DNA of 64,000 bases. Source: Spirochaetaceae bacterium 4572_59. Its GTDB lineage: Bacteria > Spirochaetota > Spirochaetia > DSM-2461. Below the pieces are notes generated by a model. That model was not told where the DNA came from and ran no database searches. It saw nothing but the letters and a program-made list of their open reading frames with translations. The translations under genes were made by a program, and so were the position numbers. The DNA lies in NCBI GenBank assembly GCA_002084805.1, contig NBMC01000002.1, positions 62,001 through 126,000 of the forward strand, written 5' to 3'. This document shows, piece by piece, positions 53,866 to 63,944 of the stretch (the stretch's first letter is position 1; each line of letters opens with the position of its first letter).

Positions 53866-54479
53866 TAGTTATACTCCTCAATATCATCCAGAACCGCAAT
53901 TTTCCGGGCGGGATTGCCCACCATAACGGATTTGGGTTCGGTATCTTTCGTTACAACACTTCCCGAACCGATAAGGGAGAACTCTCCCAGTTCTTTTCCG
54001 GGAAGAACAGTGGCGTTGGCACCGATTTTAACTTGTTTTCTAACAGTGACGCCCGCAAGTTGCTCTTTCACATTTTTGCTTCGGGGATATCTGGCATTGG
54101 TTAAAACCACATTGGGCCCTATCCATGCCTCTTCTTCCAGAACACAAAATTCCGGAATAAACGCCTGAGAGTGGATTCTCACTCCGTCAGCAATCTTCAC
54201 ATGGTGTTCAACACAGCTGAGAGAACCGACACTGACATTGTCGCCAATTTCATTCTCTTCCCGTATAACTGCATGATGGCCCGTCTGAAATCCACTACCG
54301 ATCCGGTTACCCCGGTAGATAACGGTATGGCTACGGATATTTGCACCGTCTCCGATAAAGGTATCGGGAGTGTCGGATCCGCCCTCTCCTCCTCCCTCTC
54401 CGATAATACAGAAGGCTCCGATACTTATATTTTCACCTAAGTCCACATTCGGGTAGATGATAGCTGTCGGGTGAATCAT
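53865..54479 (-). CDS. wbpD: left-handed beta-helix sugar N-acetyltransferase, WbpD-like
   Basis: This 204-residue protein has hexapeptide repeats throughout (IHPTAIIYPNVDLGENISIG, IGDGANIRSHTVIYRG, IGDNVSVGSLSC, IGPNVVLTNARYPRS). It ends with VMVGNPARKIAV, typical of acetyl-CoA-dependent sugar acetyltransferases. A Gly-rich insertion (GEGGGEGGSDTPD) follows the second repeat. It should acetylate the 3-amino group introduced by WbpE. Start and stop overlap the neighbours by one base each. Confidence 0.78.
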   Translation of the reverse strand: MIHPTAIIYPNVDLGENISIGAFCIIGEGGGEGGSDTPDTFIGDGANIRSHTVIYRGNRIGSGFQTGHHAVIREENEIGDNVSVGSLSCVEHHVKIADGVRIHSQAFIPEFCVLEEEAWIGPNVVLTNARYPRSKNVKEQLAGVTVRKQVKIGANATVLPGKELGEFSLIGSGSVVTKDTEPKSVMVGNPARKIAVLDDIEEYN

Positions 54480-55540
54480 CAGGACTTCTTTCCCAACTTA
54501 CTGCGCTTCGGCTCAAAGTGAAGGAATACTTCCTTACCGGTTTCAGCCGATTCGTAGATGGCGTTGATCAGCTCTATGGATTTTCTACCCTCCAAGCCGC
54601 CAACTAAAGCTTTTTTATTGTTTTCCACACAGTCTATAACATGTTCGATATACCTCTGATGACCGAATCCGTAGACATTGGGGGGCATTTCGGCAAACTC
54701 TTCCAGAACGGCCTGATTCTCCTCTTCGGAAGAGTCGATAAAGTTCCAGGTCTGCATCTTGTTTACAGCAAATCCGCCGATAACCACACTTCCCTTCTCT
54801 CCCAGTATGGAAAGAGATCCTTCCAGGTCTTTGGGACGTGTAGCAGTTGTGGCTTCTATCACACCAAGGGCTCCATTGCGAAATTTAATGATAGCTACGC
54901 CGGTATCTTCCACTTCCACATCGGTCAGGAAGGTTTCAGTTTTAGCCATAACGGATACGGGATCTCCCATCATCCATTCCAGAAGGTCTATATGATGGGA
55001 AGCCTGATTGGTCAAGGCACCGCCGTCCATTTCCCAGGTTCCTCTCCAGGCATCCTGATCGTAATAGGCCTGAGGACGGCACCAGCGAACACGGACAGTC
55101 CCCATAACCATCTTGCCGAAGCGATTGGCTTCCACGGCTTCCCTCAGTTTGGATACGGGCAGGTTGTAGCGGTTCTGTTTAACCACAAAGAGACGTACAC
55201 CGTATTCATCACAGGTACGGATCATGGCATCCGAGTCTTCCAGGCGCAGGGCCATGGGCTTTTCAACGATAATATGTTTTTTATATTTTTTGACTACATC
55301 AATGGTATGTTCGGGGTGCATGCCGCTTGGTGTCAGGATATTAACAATATCCACATTTTCATTGCTAAGCATTTCATCGTAGCTGGTATAGGCTTTAACG
55401 CCTCCGGCATACTGAGCCTGTTTTTCGGCCTTTTCAGCTTCAAGGTCGCATAGGGCTACCAGATTAGCTCCGTCTATGGCGTTAATGGCATCTATATGTT
55501 TTTTGGAGATTCTTCCACATCCGATTAAAGCAAAATTCAT
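54479..55540 (-). CDS. wbpB: Gfo/Idh/MocA-type sugar oxidoreductase, WbpB-like
   Basis: This 353-residue protein has a Rossmann start FALIGCGRISKKHIDAI, the catalytic EKP motif in HIIVEKPMALR near residue 95, and VVKQNRYNLPVSKL near 123. NQASHHIDLLEWMMGDP near 180 holds the active-site His. WbpB oxidises UDP-GlcNAcA at C3 with NAD+. SD AGGAGA is well placed. It is first of the wbpB-wbpD-wbpE-GT2 run. The 126-base gap upstream separates it from the phosphonate genes; a small inverted repeat TCCTG-ATA-CAGGA lies there near 55626. Confidence 0.8.
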   Translation of the reverse strand: MNFALIGCGRISKKHIDAINAIDGANLVALCDLEAEKAEKQAQYAGGVKAYTSYDEMLSNENVDIVNILTPSGMHPEHTIDVVKKYKKHIIVEKPMALRLEDSDAMIRTCDEYGVRLFVVKQNRYNLPVSKLREAVEANRFGKMVMGTVRVRWCRPQAYYDQDAWRGTWEMDGGALTNQASHHIDLLEWMMGDPVSVMAKTETFLTDVEVEDTGVAIIKFRNGALGVIEATTATRPKDLEGSLSILGEKGSVVIGGFAVNKMQTWNFIDSSEEENQAVLEEFAEMPPNVYGFGHQRYIEHVIDCVENNKKALVGGLEGRKSIELINAIYESAETGKEVFLHFEPKRSKLGKKS

Positions 55541-55666
55541 TTGTTTTTCTCCTGTTATTTTTATTTAATTCTTTATTCAGCGGTAGTTATAGTAGTCTTT
55601 TTAGGTGTAATCATCAAGTTAGTATCTCCTGATACAGGATCTTAATCCATAGAATCACTTATCATA

Positions 55667-56794
55667 TTAAGCTTTCAGTAAATTCAAAAGTTCGTCCTGA
55701 TCTTCTACTTTCCGGGGATTATTCCCCAGCCTCTGCACATTCACACTGGAGAAAAAATCATCAAATTCCTGATCAATATCCATGATTTTACCTATATCAC
55801 TTTCCAGCCCGCACTCCCTGAGCAGCTTATTTAGAAAAGTATCGGCCTCCAGGGCTGAAGAAGCACCCAATAAGTGACATAATTCAAGAATCCTTTCCTG
55901 TACTGCTTTCACCGTGGTTGAAGCATCTGAGCGACTCTCTACAGATATTCGGCTGTTAAAAACAAAGAACTTTCCCAGCAGAAGACCAACCGCATGGCCA
56001 TGGGGAACGCCATAATGGGATGTCAGATAATAGCAGAAAGCATGGGCTGCCGTGGTTTTAGTCAGATTGATCGCCCGTCCCGCCAGATTGGCAGCCTTCT
56101 GCATGGCAAGCCTATCCGCATTATCAGGAGCGTTTACCGCACTTAATAGATGCTTTGTTATCAGACCGATTGCTTCCCGGGAATAGCCCCGGGATTCATC
56201 ACTACCATTGACCGACCAGTAGGACTCCACAGCCTGAGCCAGGGCATCAAAGCCGGTACAGGCTGTCTGATAGGGAGACATCGTTTTCGTAAGGGTATAA
56301 TCCAGAACAACAGATTCCGGCAGCAGATCCTGATAAGCCAGGGAGTATTTCATCTTCTCCATATAGACAACCGCAAAGTGGGTAGACTCGCTCCCTGATC
56401 CGGATGTGGTCGGTATGGCAATCAGATTGATATGCTCATTGGAGACCAGCTTTCGGCTGCCCCGGATATAATCTGCGGGATCATGTTTCTGACAGGACAG
56501 AGCCTTAATAAGCTTGGCCACATCCATGGGACTGCCCCCGCCCACGGCAATGATCGTAAAAGGTTTATCCCTATCCATCAGGTTCATACCCTTTACAACA
56601 TCCTCCAGCTGCGGATTAGACTTAAAATCAAAAAATTGGATAACATCTTTTCCCTGCAGTTTTTCAGAAAGAACGGAAGCCGCACCGCTGTCAATATAGG
56701 ATTTTCTCCCTGTTACCAGCAGAACACGGTCCTTAATTTTCAACTGTTTAAAATCAAGATCAGCTAAAGTACATTCCAGTATATTTTGCATCAT
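55667..56794 (-). CDS. iron-containing alcohol dehydrogenase, probable phosphonoacetaldehyde reductase
   Basis: This 375-residue group III alcohol dehydrogenase has the nucleotide motif AVGGGSPMDVAKL near residue 84, IPTTSGSGSEST near 127, the metal-binding region TGFDALAQAVES near 181 and AHAFCYYLTSHYGVPHGHA near 255. It lies five bases after phosphonopyruvate decarboxylase. Phosphonate clusters often place such an enzyme here to reduce phosphonoacetaldehyde to 2-hydroxyethylphosphonate. The same aldehyde can be transaminated by the PntC fusion, so this would be a branch point. The activity is inferred from context. Confidence 0.75.
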   Translation of the reverse strand: MMQNILECTLADLDFKQLKIKDRVLLVTGRKSYIDSGAASVLSEKLQGKDVIQFFDFKSNPQLEDVVKGMNLMDRDKPFTIIAVGGGSPMDVAKLIKALSCQKHDPADYIRGSRKLVSNEHINLIAIPTTSGSGSESTHFAVVYMEKMKYSLAYQDLLPESVVLDYTLTKTMSPYQTACTGFDALAQAVESYWSVNGSDESRGYSREAIGLITKHLLSAVNAPDNADRLAMQKAANLAGRAINLTKTTAAHAFCYYLTSHYGVPHGHAVGLLLGKFFVFNSRISVESRSDASTTVKAVQERILELCHLLGASSALEADTFLNKLLRECGLESDIGKIMDIDQEFDDFFSSVNVQRLGNNPRKVEDQDELLNLLKA

Positions 56795-56799
56795 AATCC

Positions 56800-57921
56800 C
56801 TAATTCCGGTCTAGTTCCGCCATAAAGGCTTTTTTACATTCCACTGGCGAGACAGTGGGGCGTCCCAGGTCCTTACGTGAACCCTTTTTTACACGTACTT
56901 CAATCAGAGAAAGAACTTTATTCTCAGCAACTTCCTGAAGAGCTTTTTTCAGCTCCCCGGGATTTGAGCAGGAGAAACAATTTTTATAACCGCATGAGGA
57001 TGCAATTTTATCCAGACTCAAATCAGAAGCGACCGTCGGCTGGCCACCCACAGAGTCATGGGCACCGTTATTCAGAACAAAATGCACCAAATTATCAGGG
57101 GATACACTGGCATTCACCGCCAAAGATCCCATATGCATCAGTACAGACCCATCTCCGTCCACACAGTAAACCCGCTTCTCCTTCCGGCTCAATGCAACTC
57201 CCGCTGCGATTTGAGAAGTATGCCCCATGGAACCGACAATAAGGAAGTCCCTGTTATGTCCCTGTTCCCGTTTTCCCCTCAGTTCAAACAGTTCACGGGA
57301 AATCGTTCCAGTGGTGGAAACAAAAAAACCGGAATCATCCGTATGTTCCAGAATCACATCCAAAGCCTCTTCCCGGGAAAAGTCTGACAGATCAGCCTTT
57401 TTATGCTGTAGTTGGTAGGGCTCAAAACAACCCTTTTTCACAACAATGGCAAAGGGTAATTCCTGATCTAGATAGCTACGGGCCTTAAGCAGGACTCCCT
57501 TAATATCACTGTTTTCATCTATCACAGCATAATCGATGCCCAGGCACTCCAGAAGAGACGTAGTAATTTTTCCCTGTTTAACATGCTGGGGTTCATCTTT
57601 TTTGCCCGGTTCTCCCCGCCAGCCCACAAGTAGAAGGAGCGGGATACGGTAAACATCCCGGTCGGTAAGAGAAACAAGGGGATTTACCGTATTTCCCAGA
57701 CCGGAATTCTGCATATAGACCAGAGAAGGCTTGCCTGTTCCAAGGTAATGTCCTGCGGCCAATGCGACGGAATTCCCCTCATTAGCGGCGATAATATGCT
57801 GATGATCGCTTTTGCTGTCACTCAGGAGGGCACAAAAATCCTTTAAAAGCGAATCGGGTACACCCGTATAAAAATCTATGAACTGATCCAGCTCGGAAAT
57901 AAATTCTGAAGGTTTAATCAT
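56800..57921 (-). CDS. ppd: phosphonopyruvate decarboxylase
   Basis: This 373-residue thiamine-diphosphate enzyme has the N-terminal YTGVPDSLLKDFC near residue 17, the conserved Glu region AANEGNSVALAAG near 44, and the ThDP/Mg motif from CVDGDGSVLMHMG (near 256) to HFVLNNGAHDSVGGQP. The length is typical. It decarboxylates phosphonopyruvate to phosphonoacetaldehyde, the step that makes the PEP mutase reaction irreversible. SD GGGAG. It lies 17 bases after pepM. Confidence 0.93.
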   Translation of the reverse strand: MIKPSEFISELDQFIDFYTGVPDSLLKDFCALLSDSKSDHQHIIAANEGNSVALAAGHYLGTGKPSLVYMQNSGLGNTVNPLVSLTDRDVYRIPLLLLVGWRGEPGKKDEPQHVKQGKITTSLLECLGIDYAVIDENSDIKGVLLKARSYLDQELPFAIVVKKGCFEPYQLQHKKADLSDFSREEALDVILEHTDDSGFFVSTTGTISRELFELRGKREQGHNRDFLIVGSMGHTSQIAAGVALSRKEKRVYCVDGDGSVLMHMGSLAVNASVSPDNLVHFVLNNGAHDSVGGQPTVASDLSLDKIASSCGYKNCFSCSNPGELKKALQEVAENKVLSLIEVRVKKGSRKDLGRPTVSPVECKKAFMAELDRN

Positions 57922-57938
57922 ATCTTAACTCCCGAAAA

Positions 57939-59237
57939 TTATTGGATAAGAGAGATAATCTCTTTAATGGGCATACAGTTTGCATCCGCCTCTTCGGCCC
58001 TTTCATTCAACAGAATAGATTCCGCCGTTTTTGTCATCATAGGATAGGCACTTCTGAGTAGATGATTCGCATAAATGACAATAGAGATCCCTCTCTTCTG
58101 AAGTTCTTCTTCTTTTATATGTGAATACATGCTGGGAACTGCCACCAGAGGGACCTTTTTGGAAAAACTTTGATATTTATCACAGAAGGCAAAGAGGTTT
58201 ACCGGATCCTTCTCTTTGGAATGAATCATAATACCGTCGGCACCGGCATCAATATAGGCCTCAGCCCGCAACAGGGCATCATCCACACCCTTTCCAAGGT
58301 TCAGGCTTTCAATCCGGGCGATAATCATAAAATCGTCTGTAACCTGGGCGTCCTTCCCCACTTTGATTTTATGGCAGATATTCTCAATGGAATCCTGCTT
58401 CTGAAGATCATCACTCTCAAAGAGTGAGTTCTTCTTCAATCCTGTTTTATCTTCGATAATTATAGCGGACACACCAAGGCGTTCCAGAGACTTAACGGTA
58501 TAGACAAAGTGTTCGGGGATTCCCCCGCTGTCTCCATCGTAGATAATGGGTTTGGTAGTCACTTCCAGGATATCATTGACTGTATGCTGACGGGAGGTCA
58601 GGTCCACACACTCTATATCCGGTTTGCCCTTATTGGTGGAGTCGGTCAGACTGCTGAGCCACATGGCATCGAATTCACAGTTTTTGCCGTCTTTCACGAC
58701 TTTGGTCTTTTCAACAATCAGACCGGTCAGACCGCTGTGGGCTTCCATAACGCGGACAATGGGTTTGGCATGGAGCAGACGCCGCAGTTTTTTCAGGCGG
58801 ATATCCGGGGTGGTTCCGATCTCTTTTAAGGCATTATTCAGCTTGGTGGAAGAGATTCCCGGAGTATAGTGGGGTTCTATCAATTCACCGCCCCACTCTG
58901 CCAGGGCATCGATAACCTTCTGACGGGTTTCCCTCTGAACCCCCTCTTTCCAGTCATCCCCATGAACAACATAATCGGGTTTCAGCATTCTCAAATTGGG
59001 AACATAGTCAAGGGTTTCCTGAGGAATAACTTCATGAACACCTTTCAGGTTCTCTACAATGACCTTTCTCTGCTCGAAATCCATATAGGGCAGGCGTTTA
59101 TAGCTGGCAATGGCTGTATCGGTCAGAACACCGACGACTACTTCACCGTACTGTTCTGCCGTATGGATTATATTCAGATGACCCGGGTGGATCAGATCGG
59201 CGCTCATGGCCACATAAACTGTTTTATTTTTGTTCAT
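57939..59237 (-). CDS. pepM: PEP mutase fused to an N-terminal TagD/RibF-like cytidylyltransferase
   Basis: This is a 432-residue fusion. Residues 1-140 are a HxGH-type nucleotidyltransferase: [18 protein letters not shown] near 12 and [15 protein letters not shown] near 124. Residues of about 150-432 are PEP mutase with the diagnostic [10 protein letters not shown] motif near 259, [12 protein letters not shown] near 232 and [15 protein letters not shown] mutase makes the C-P bond from PEP. Fused nucleotidyltransferases are known in phosphonate loci and activate the head group as a CMP derivative. Since PntC also carries a cytidylyltransferase of another fold, this one may act on hydroxyethylphosphonate; that is inference. 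Confidence 0.92.
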   Translation of the reverse strand: MNKNKTVYVAMSADLIHPGHLNIIHTAEQYGEVVVGVLTDTAIASYKRLPYMDFEQRKVIVENLKGVHEVIPQETLDYVPNLRMLKPDYVVHGDDWKEGVQRETRQKVIDALAEWGGELIEPHYTPGISSTKLNNALKEIGTTPDIRLKKLRRLLHAKPIVRVMEAHSGLTGLIVEKTKVVKDGKNCEFDAMWLSSLTDSTNKGKPDIECVDLTSRQHTVNDILEVTTKPIIYDGDSGGIPEHFVYTVKSLERLGVSAIIIEDKTGLKKNSLFESDDLQKQDSIENICHKIKVGKDAQVTDDFMIIARIESLNLGKGVDDALLRAEAYIDAGADGIMIHSKEKDPVNLFAFCDKYQSFSKKVPLVAVPSMYSHIKEEELQKRGISIVIYANHLLRSAYPMMTKTAESILLNERAEEADANCMPIKEIISLIQ

Positions 59238-59283
59238 AGCTTTTTTATCCCTGATATCATGAAAAATTAACTGAAATCTAACA

Positions 59284-61836
59284 CTATTTCATAATTTGTG
59301 AAACCGGAGTTCCTTTGTCTTTCCCTAATCCGATGTTTCCTGCTTCAATCATTTTTGCCGGCAGGGAGTCGTATTTATCCGTACAGCTTCCTCTTAAATT
59401 ATACTTCAGCAGAGACTCATCCCTGGAGATGTAGGCCATGACGGGAATGAAAGCCTCTTGCAGTACGGCAACATCATAATCGTTGTATTTATTATTTTCC
59501 GGCCATTTTATGGCCAAAAACATACCAAAGCGATCCCGAATCAAGTCTCCTGATATTTCATCTGCTTTATAATTCCGAAGAGACGTACAGTCACCCTTTA
59601 AATAGGGACCATGATCTCCTGCAATAATTATTATTGAATTCGGGTTATGCTCCAGAATAGTTTCAATATCCTCTGTCATTTCCTTATTGGCGACATCGAG
59701 ACGTTCATAGTAATCATCAATTTCCGTTGAAAGACACTTACCGGAATTCTGACTATGTCCGGGACCGGTATGTGTATACAGAAATGTGGGGGCATTAGTT
59801 GATGCCATGATTTCCCGTTTCTTGGCAATCCACTCTTCCTTTGTAAAATTGCCCAGTTTTACTTCATCATCAAACTTGAATTCTCCCAGAACAATGCTTT
59901 TGGCGATAGAAAACATCCTGTTCTGGTAATTTTCTGTATCAACCCTCTCCGGAAAGATGTAGTTCCCATCAAAACTGCTGGTTCCAAGCACGTAGTATTC
60001 TTTTAAAACATAATTCGTTTCATAACCGACACTCTGCAGATAATCATCCACAAGGCTTTTCCCGGAGATTACTTCCCGGCTTTCCCTGTCTGTATAGAAT
60101 TGATCCGTCATATTCAGGGCTTTGGCAATACTCCCCAATGATGCTGGAAAAAGGGTATATACATCCGTATAAAACCTGAAATCCAGAGACTTCAGATAAT
60201 CAAACTGTTTATCATTATCAACCCCGTAATGGTTCATCATATCAGGATCGGCATAAGCATCGTATATGAGAAAATACACACTGGGTCGCTCATCGGGCAG
60301 GCTCTTATCCACAGCGGATAAACTCTGTCCGATGGGAGAAACCTCCTCCGAAGCCGTCTCCGTACTGATACGACCCTTATCCAACAGACTGGCTCCCATA
60401 TTGATAAGAATAACCAGAGAGAGGAAGATCACAATATAATCAATTCTGATTTTCCGGCTGATATATATGGAAAAACAAATTGTAATAAGAAGGATAACAA
60501 TAAGATTAAGGAAGCTCTCTTCCGCCCGGACACCCACCAACTGGTTAATCAGAGGCATAAGATAAAAAACCACAGGAGTCAGAACACAAAGGATAATACT
60601 GGTCTCCCTTTTAAGCTTCTCTCCCAGAAATATTTGAAAAGCCAGATACAGGACGATGGGAACCACAGTCAGGAGAATAATAAAAGCAATGGAAGAAGAA
60701 AGATCAAAATACCCGGGGTTTAATAAGACATAATACAGGGGTACAAGTATAACAGGAATAACATGCTTGATATCCAATCCGGCAATAAACTTTTTGTTCA
60801 GACGGGGCAGGCGAATCTGTTCCATCAGATAGGTAAAAAGCAGAAGCGCATAAACAAAGAAGAAGAGGGCCTCCTTCTTTTTAGCGGAAAGCTTACAAAA
60901 GTCAAAAAAACAACGATGCTGAATCTGAATAAAAATCAGGATCAAAGCTACAAAAACAGTAAATCCTACGATTCTTTTTATTTTAGGAGCTTTATCTGTT
61001 CCTCTGTTCATCAGGTAAAGAATGGCCAGAGCATTCAGAATGGCTAGCCAGTTGGCCAGATTGACACTCAGGGAAACACTGAAGGATCCCGAAAGCACTC
61101 TTCTAGCAAGAAACCAGTAGATAATGGAAATCAGCAGGATTATATTGGACCCGGCCAGCAGGGCCAGACTGTTCCACTGAATAGTCAGCCTGGGAAGTTT
61201 GTTGTTTTTACAGAATTTCCGCAGATTCAGGCCGAGAGAGATCATATTACTCATGGTCCAGTACAGCAGTATGGATGAAGGCTTATCGTAGAGAAAGAAC
61301 AGGAAGATCAGAGGAACAATAACAAACTGAATACTCTTTCTATTCTCGTTGCTGGAATAGACCATTCCGGAAAACAAATTTACAATCGTCATAAAGATGG
61401 GTAAAAGGTTAATATTAAAATACATCTGGTCCTGAAGACTCAAATCTCTGAGGAACAGAAAAGCCTCTCCGTTCATAGAAGCATTTTCCACCAGATAGAC
61501 ATAGGCAGCTATAAAAAAGGGTATCTGAATCAGAACAGGAAGGATATCCAGCAGTTTATAGTAATTTTTGTAGCTGTGAATTTTATATAACTCTTTAATA
61601 TAAAAATGCTTTTCCACATTGTTATGAATATGCTCCATTTCATTCATGGAATCAAAGAGATCCGTATATTTGGAGTTAAAGCCGTTCAGGCCTCTGTTTA
61701 CGACACTCTGAAGAAGGTTTAATAGAATGGAGATAACAATACTCAGCCCTATTATGGCCAGGCCATAACTTGAGAAAACAGAATGGAGGAAATTAAATAT
61801 CACATCGAATAGCGATAAGAATATTTTTGCTAACAT
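59284..61836 (-). CDS. YidC/Oxa1-like membrane domain fused to an alkaline-phosphatase/sulfatase-superfamily transferase domain (copy 2)
   Basis: This 850-residue protein has the same architecture as the protein at 46039-48963. The YidC core (1-225) has [52 protein letters not shown] and [14 protein letters not shown]. Six to eight more helices reach residue 500. The periplasmic catalytic domain has [14 protein letters not shown] near 518 and [14 protein letters not shown] near 560 with the probable Ser/Thr nucleophile. [12 protein letters not shown] near 687 and the metal motif [15 protein letters not shown] near 738 follow. Its catalytic motifs differ clearly from copy 1, implying another substrate. 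It follows its partner gene by one base and precedes pepM by 46 bases. Confidence 0.8.
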   Translation of the reverse strand: MLAKIFLSLFDVIFNFLHSVFSSYGLAIIGLSIVISILLNLLQSVVNRGLNGFNSKYTDLFDSMNEMEHIHNNVEKHFYIKELYKIHSYKNYYKLLDILPVLIQIPFFIAAYVYLVENASMNGEAFLFLRDLSLQDQMYFNINLLPIFMTIVNLFSGMVYSSNENRKSIQFVIVPLIFLFFLYDKPSSILLYWTMSNMISLGLNLRKFCKNNKLPRLTIQWNSLALLAGSNIILLISIIYWFLARRVLSGSFSVSLSVNLANWLAILNALAILYLMNRGTDKAPKIKRIVGFTVFVALILIFIQIQHRCFFDFCKLSAKKKEALFFFVYALLLFTYLMEQIRLPRLNKKFIAGLDIKHVIPVILVPLYYVLLNPGYFDLSSSIAFIILLTVVPIVLYLAFQIFLGEKLKRETSIILCVLTPVVFYLMPLINQLVGVRAEESFLNLIVILLITICFSIYISRKIRIDYIVIFLSLVILINMGASLLDKGRISTETASEEVSPIGQSLSAVDKSLPDERPSVYFLIYDAYADPDMMNHYGVDNDKQFDYLKSLDFRFYTDVYTLFPASLGSIAKALNMTDQFYTDRESREVISGKSLVDDYLQSVGYETNYVLKEYYVLGTSSFDGNYIFPERVDTENYQNRMFSIAKSIVLGEFKFDDEVKLGNFTKEEWIAKKREIMASTNAPTFLYTHTGPGHSQNSGKCLSTEIDDYYERLDVANKEMTEDIETILEHNPNSIIIIAGDHGPYLKGDCTSLRNYKADEISGDLIRDRFGMFLAIKWPENNKYNDYDVAVLQEAFIPVMAYISRDESLLKYNLRGSCTDKYDSLPAKMIEAGNIGLGKDKGTPVSQIMK

Positions 61837-61837
61837 A

Positions 61838-63073
61838 TTAAATCCTTTCGTTTAATTCCAGTAACTGTCTGGCCGCCACGGGACCTGCATTCTGAAAATT
61901 GAACAGGTACTTTTCTCTGATTGCACTAAAGGCACTTTTATCCGTTTTGACAGTATTGATGATCTCATCAATACTGCCCACATCTTTTTCATCTACTATT
62001 TTTCCGATTTCATTGATAATTTCATAAATACTGTTTCGCGTACTGATATCATAGCCTTCATAACCATACATTTTCTGATCTGAGTCTATAACAATGGGCA
62101 TCCTCTGATACAGAAAGCAGTAGTCCCACACGATACCGGAAAAGTCCGCGATCATTACCCGGGATTTTCCCAGAGAGGACTGGTTGGAGATCTCCTTATC
62201 GAATATAAAGTTCTTATGATTCTCAAATTCATTCTCAATATCCCGCATCTTGTCATTCTCTGAAATATAGGACTGTGGATGAGGCCTGAAAATAACCTTA
62301 AAATCGGCAGATAACAGGGTATTCATAATGTCTTTTGAGTGTTTTAGAAGCGCTGATTTATCACCCCAGGTAGGAGCCACCAAAACATAATCATCACAGA
62401 ACTCTTCGCTTATATTGAAATCATCATAGTAGGTACAACCAGTTTCCAGCAGGAGCTTTGGCTCTCTGTTTCTGAGGGATTCCAGATAGCGCAGGTTATC
62501 GACCTGAAACTGTGAAGTACACATTACTGAATCAAAATAGTCAAAGGCGAATTTCTTATAGGTGTGAATATCCACAGGGGCATGGAGCAGATGACAGTAG
62601 TGTTTTACATATCTTGACTTTCGAAGTTTCAGAATCTCCAGCTGTGGGGTTGTCATCACAACTATTTTAGCCTTGATATGGTTCAGCATGATAATAGATT
62701 TATTGATATCTCCCAGATAAAGGAAGTTACAATACTCTGAGTCGATCTCTCTACAGTGATCGTCTTTGTCAGAACTGAGATAGTTGAAGTGAACCCCGGC
62801 CTTGCACAGCGCTTCTACAAGAGGTTTAAAAACATGCCAGTAGTTGTTCCCTTCATTATAAATAACAATCTGGTCTGTAAAATCAAGATTATTGGATTTT
62901 TTTGAAGAGCTGAAAAAACCCATGGACCTGTAAAAGATACTCTTCAGATAATAGATGATTGTAATTACAATACTTATGAGAAAGCTTATTAAAATGCTGC
63001 CTGTGCCGGGATCTATATAGGCATGTGCATCCTGCACAAAAGCAAATAATAGGATAAGAGTGATTAATGGCAT
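61838..63073 (-). CDS. membrane-anchored CDP-glycerol glycerophosphotransferase-like protein (copy 2)
   Basis: This 411-residue paralogue of the protein at 48960-50234 has N-terminal hydrophobic segments around AYIDPGTGSILISF (residues 18-31). Its TagB/TagF-like domain has YVLVAPTWGDKSALLKH near 226, IFRPHPQSYISEN near 260 and MIADFSGIVWDYCF near 306. It probably transfers a CMP-linked phospho- or phosphono-group in the cytoplasm. The gene directly precedes the second YidC-AP fusion and then pepM. Serine of the usual DFSS/DYSS motif is followed by Gly here. SD AAGGAA. Confidence 0.78.
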   Translation of the reverse strand: MPLITLILLFAFVQDAHAYIDPGTGSILISFLISIVITIIYYLKSIFYRSMGFFSSSKKSNNLDFTDQIVIYNEGNNYWHVFKPLVEALCKAGVHFNYLSSDKDDHCREIDSEYCNFLYLGDINKSIIMLNHIKAKIVVMTTPQLEILKLRKSRYVKHYCHLLHAPVDIHTYKKFAFDYFDSVMCTSQFQVDNLRYLESLRNREPKLLLETGCTYYDDFNISEEFCDDYVLVAPTWGDKSALLKHSKDIMNTLLSADFKVIFRPHPQSYISENDKMRDIENEFENHKNFIFDKEISNQSSLGKSRVMIADFSGIVWDYCFLYQRMPIVIDSDQKMYGYEGYDISTRNSIYEIINEIGKIVDEKDVGSIDEIINTVKTDKSAFSAIREKYLFNFQNAGPVAARQLLELNERI

Positions 63074-63119
63074 ATTTTTTCCTTAAATCAAGTGAATCTT
63101 TTTCTGTTAAAATGAAAAC

Positions 63120-63944
63120 TTACTCTTCAAGAGACCGTTTACCGGGACCATCATAATACTCAGGAGACTGAAGGGAAAGGTCCAAAGGCTGAGTTATTTC
63201 CGAATTTCCTGAACCTCTCCAGGCTTTCTCCCTATCCTGCTCTTCCAGGCTATGAGCAACCAGAGAAACGGTTCTGGACAAAATAGCCAGACCTTTTATC
63301 TGTCCAGGAGTAAAATCCATATCAGATAGAATGGCGGCCATAATGCCAGGGGCATTCAGATAAAGGGTTCGGCTGTAATATCTACCTGTCGCATCCTGAA
63401 TGGCATGGGCCAATTGCTGATGCGGACCTTGGATTCCATATTCGGCGGCCAGTTCACACAATCTGTCTACCCGGGGATCTCTTATATGCTGAGGATGATG
63501 ATAGCCGTTAAGGATTTTCTTTTCAGCTCGATACTCCCGGACCATCTTTTCGGCCATTTCATTAAGGGAGAGACCCTTTTTATCAGCCTGCAGCACAGCA
63601 GCCTGAAACATCTGAGCGGGAATATCGGCCGAAGCATGACGCTCTCCCATAGTCAGCATACCGCCAGCAACAGCCGTATTCAGAGGAACACCTCCAGAAG
63701 CAACAAAACGGGATGAAACAGAGGAGGGAGAAAAGGCATGTTCGCAGAAGGATACCATAATGGCATTAATCATCTTTACACAGGGATCATCCGGTAATTC
63801 ACCTTTTAATACCAGGTGCACCATGGAGGCAAAATCCAGATTTCCCGTCAGTTCATTCAGATCATATCCCCGGACATTTATCTCATCTCTTGTTTTATAG
63901 GATATGGCAGTTCGCCAGTGAAAAGGTTCTTTCTGGTTTTTCAA
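63120..63944 (-). CDS. short citrate synthase-family protein (citryl-CoA lyase-like)
   Basis: The protein is about 274 residues, much shorter than citrate synthase (about 370-430) but near the size of citryl-CoA lyases. Family features are VPLNTAVAGGMLTMGERHAS near residue 85, KILNGYHHPQHIRDPRVDRL near 150 and GIMAAILSDMDFTPGQ. The usual GFGHPxHK loop is altered to GYHHPQH. The likely start is TTG at 63944, ten bases after AGGAG; a TTG at 63962 is possible. It lies 46 bases before the phosphonate-locus genes on the same strand. Whether it belongs to phosphonate metabolism or an unrelated operon running off the window is not clear. Confidence 0.7.
   Translation of the reverse strand: MKNQKEPFHWRTAISYKTRDEINVRGYDLNELTGNLDFASMVHLVLKGELPDDPCVKMINAIMVSFCEHAFSPSSVSSRFVASGGVPLNTAVAGGMLTMGERHASADIPAQMFQAAVLQADKKGLSLNEMAEKMVREYRAEKKILNGYHHPQHIRDPRVDRLCELAAEYGIQGPHQQLAHAIQDATGRYYSRTLYLNAPGIMAAILSDMDFTPGQIKGLAILSRTVSLVAHSLEEQDREKAWRGSGNSEITQPLDLSLQSPEYYDGPGKRSLEE

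Noticed and set aside
54641-55453. 270-codon open frame on the plus strand
   Set aside because: Antisense to the WbpB-like oxidoreductase.
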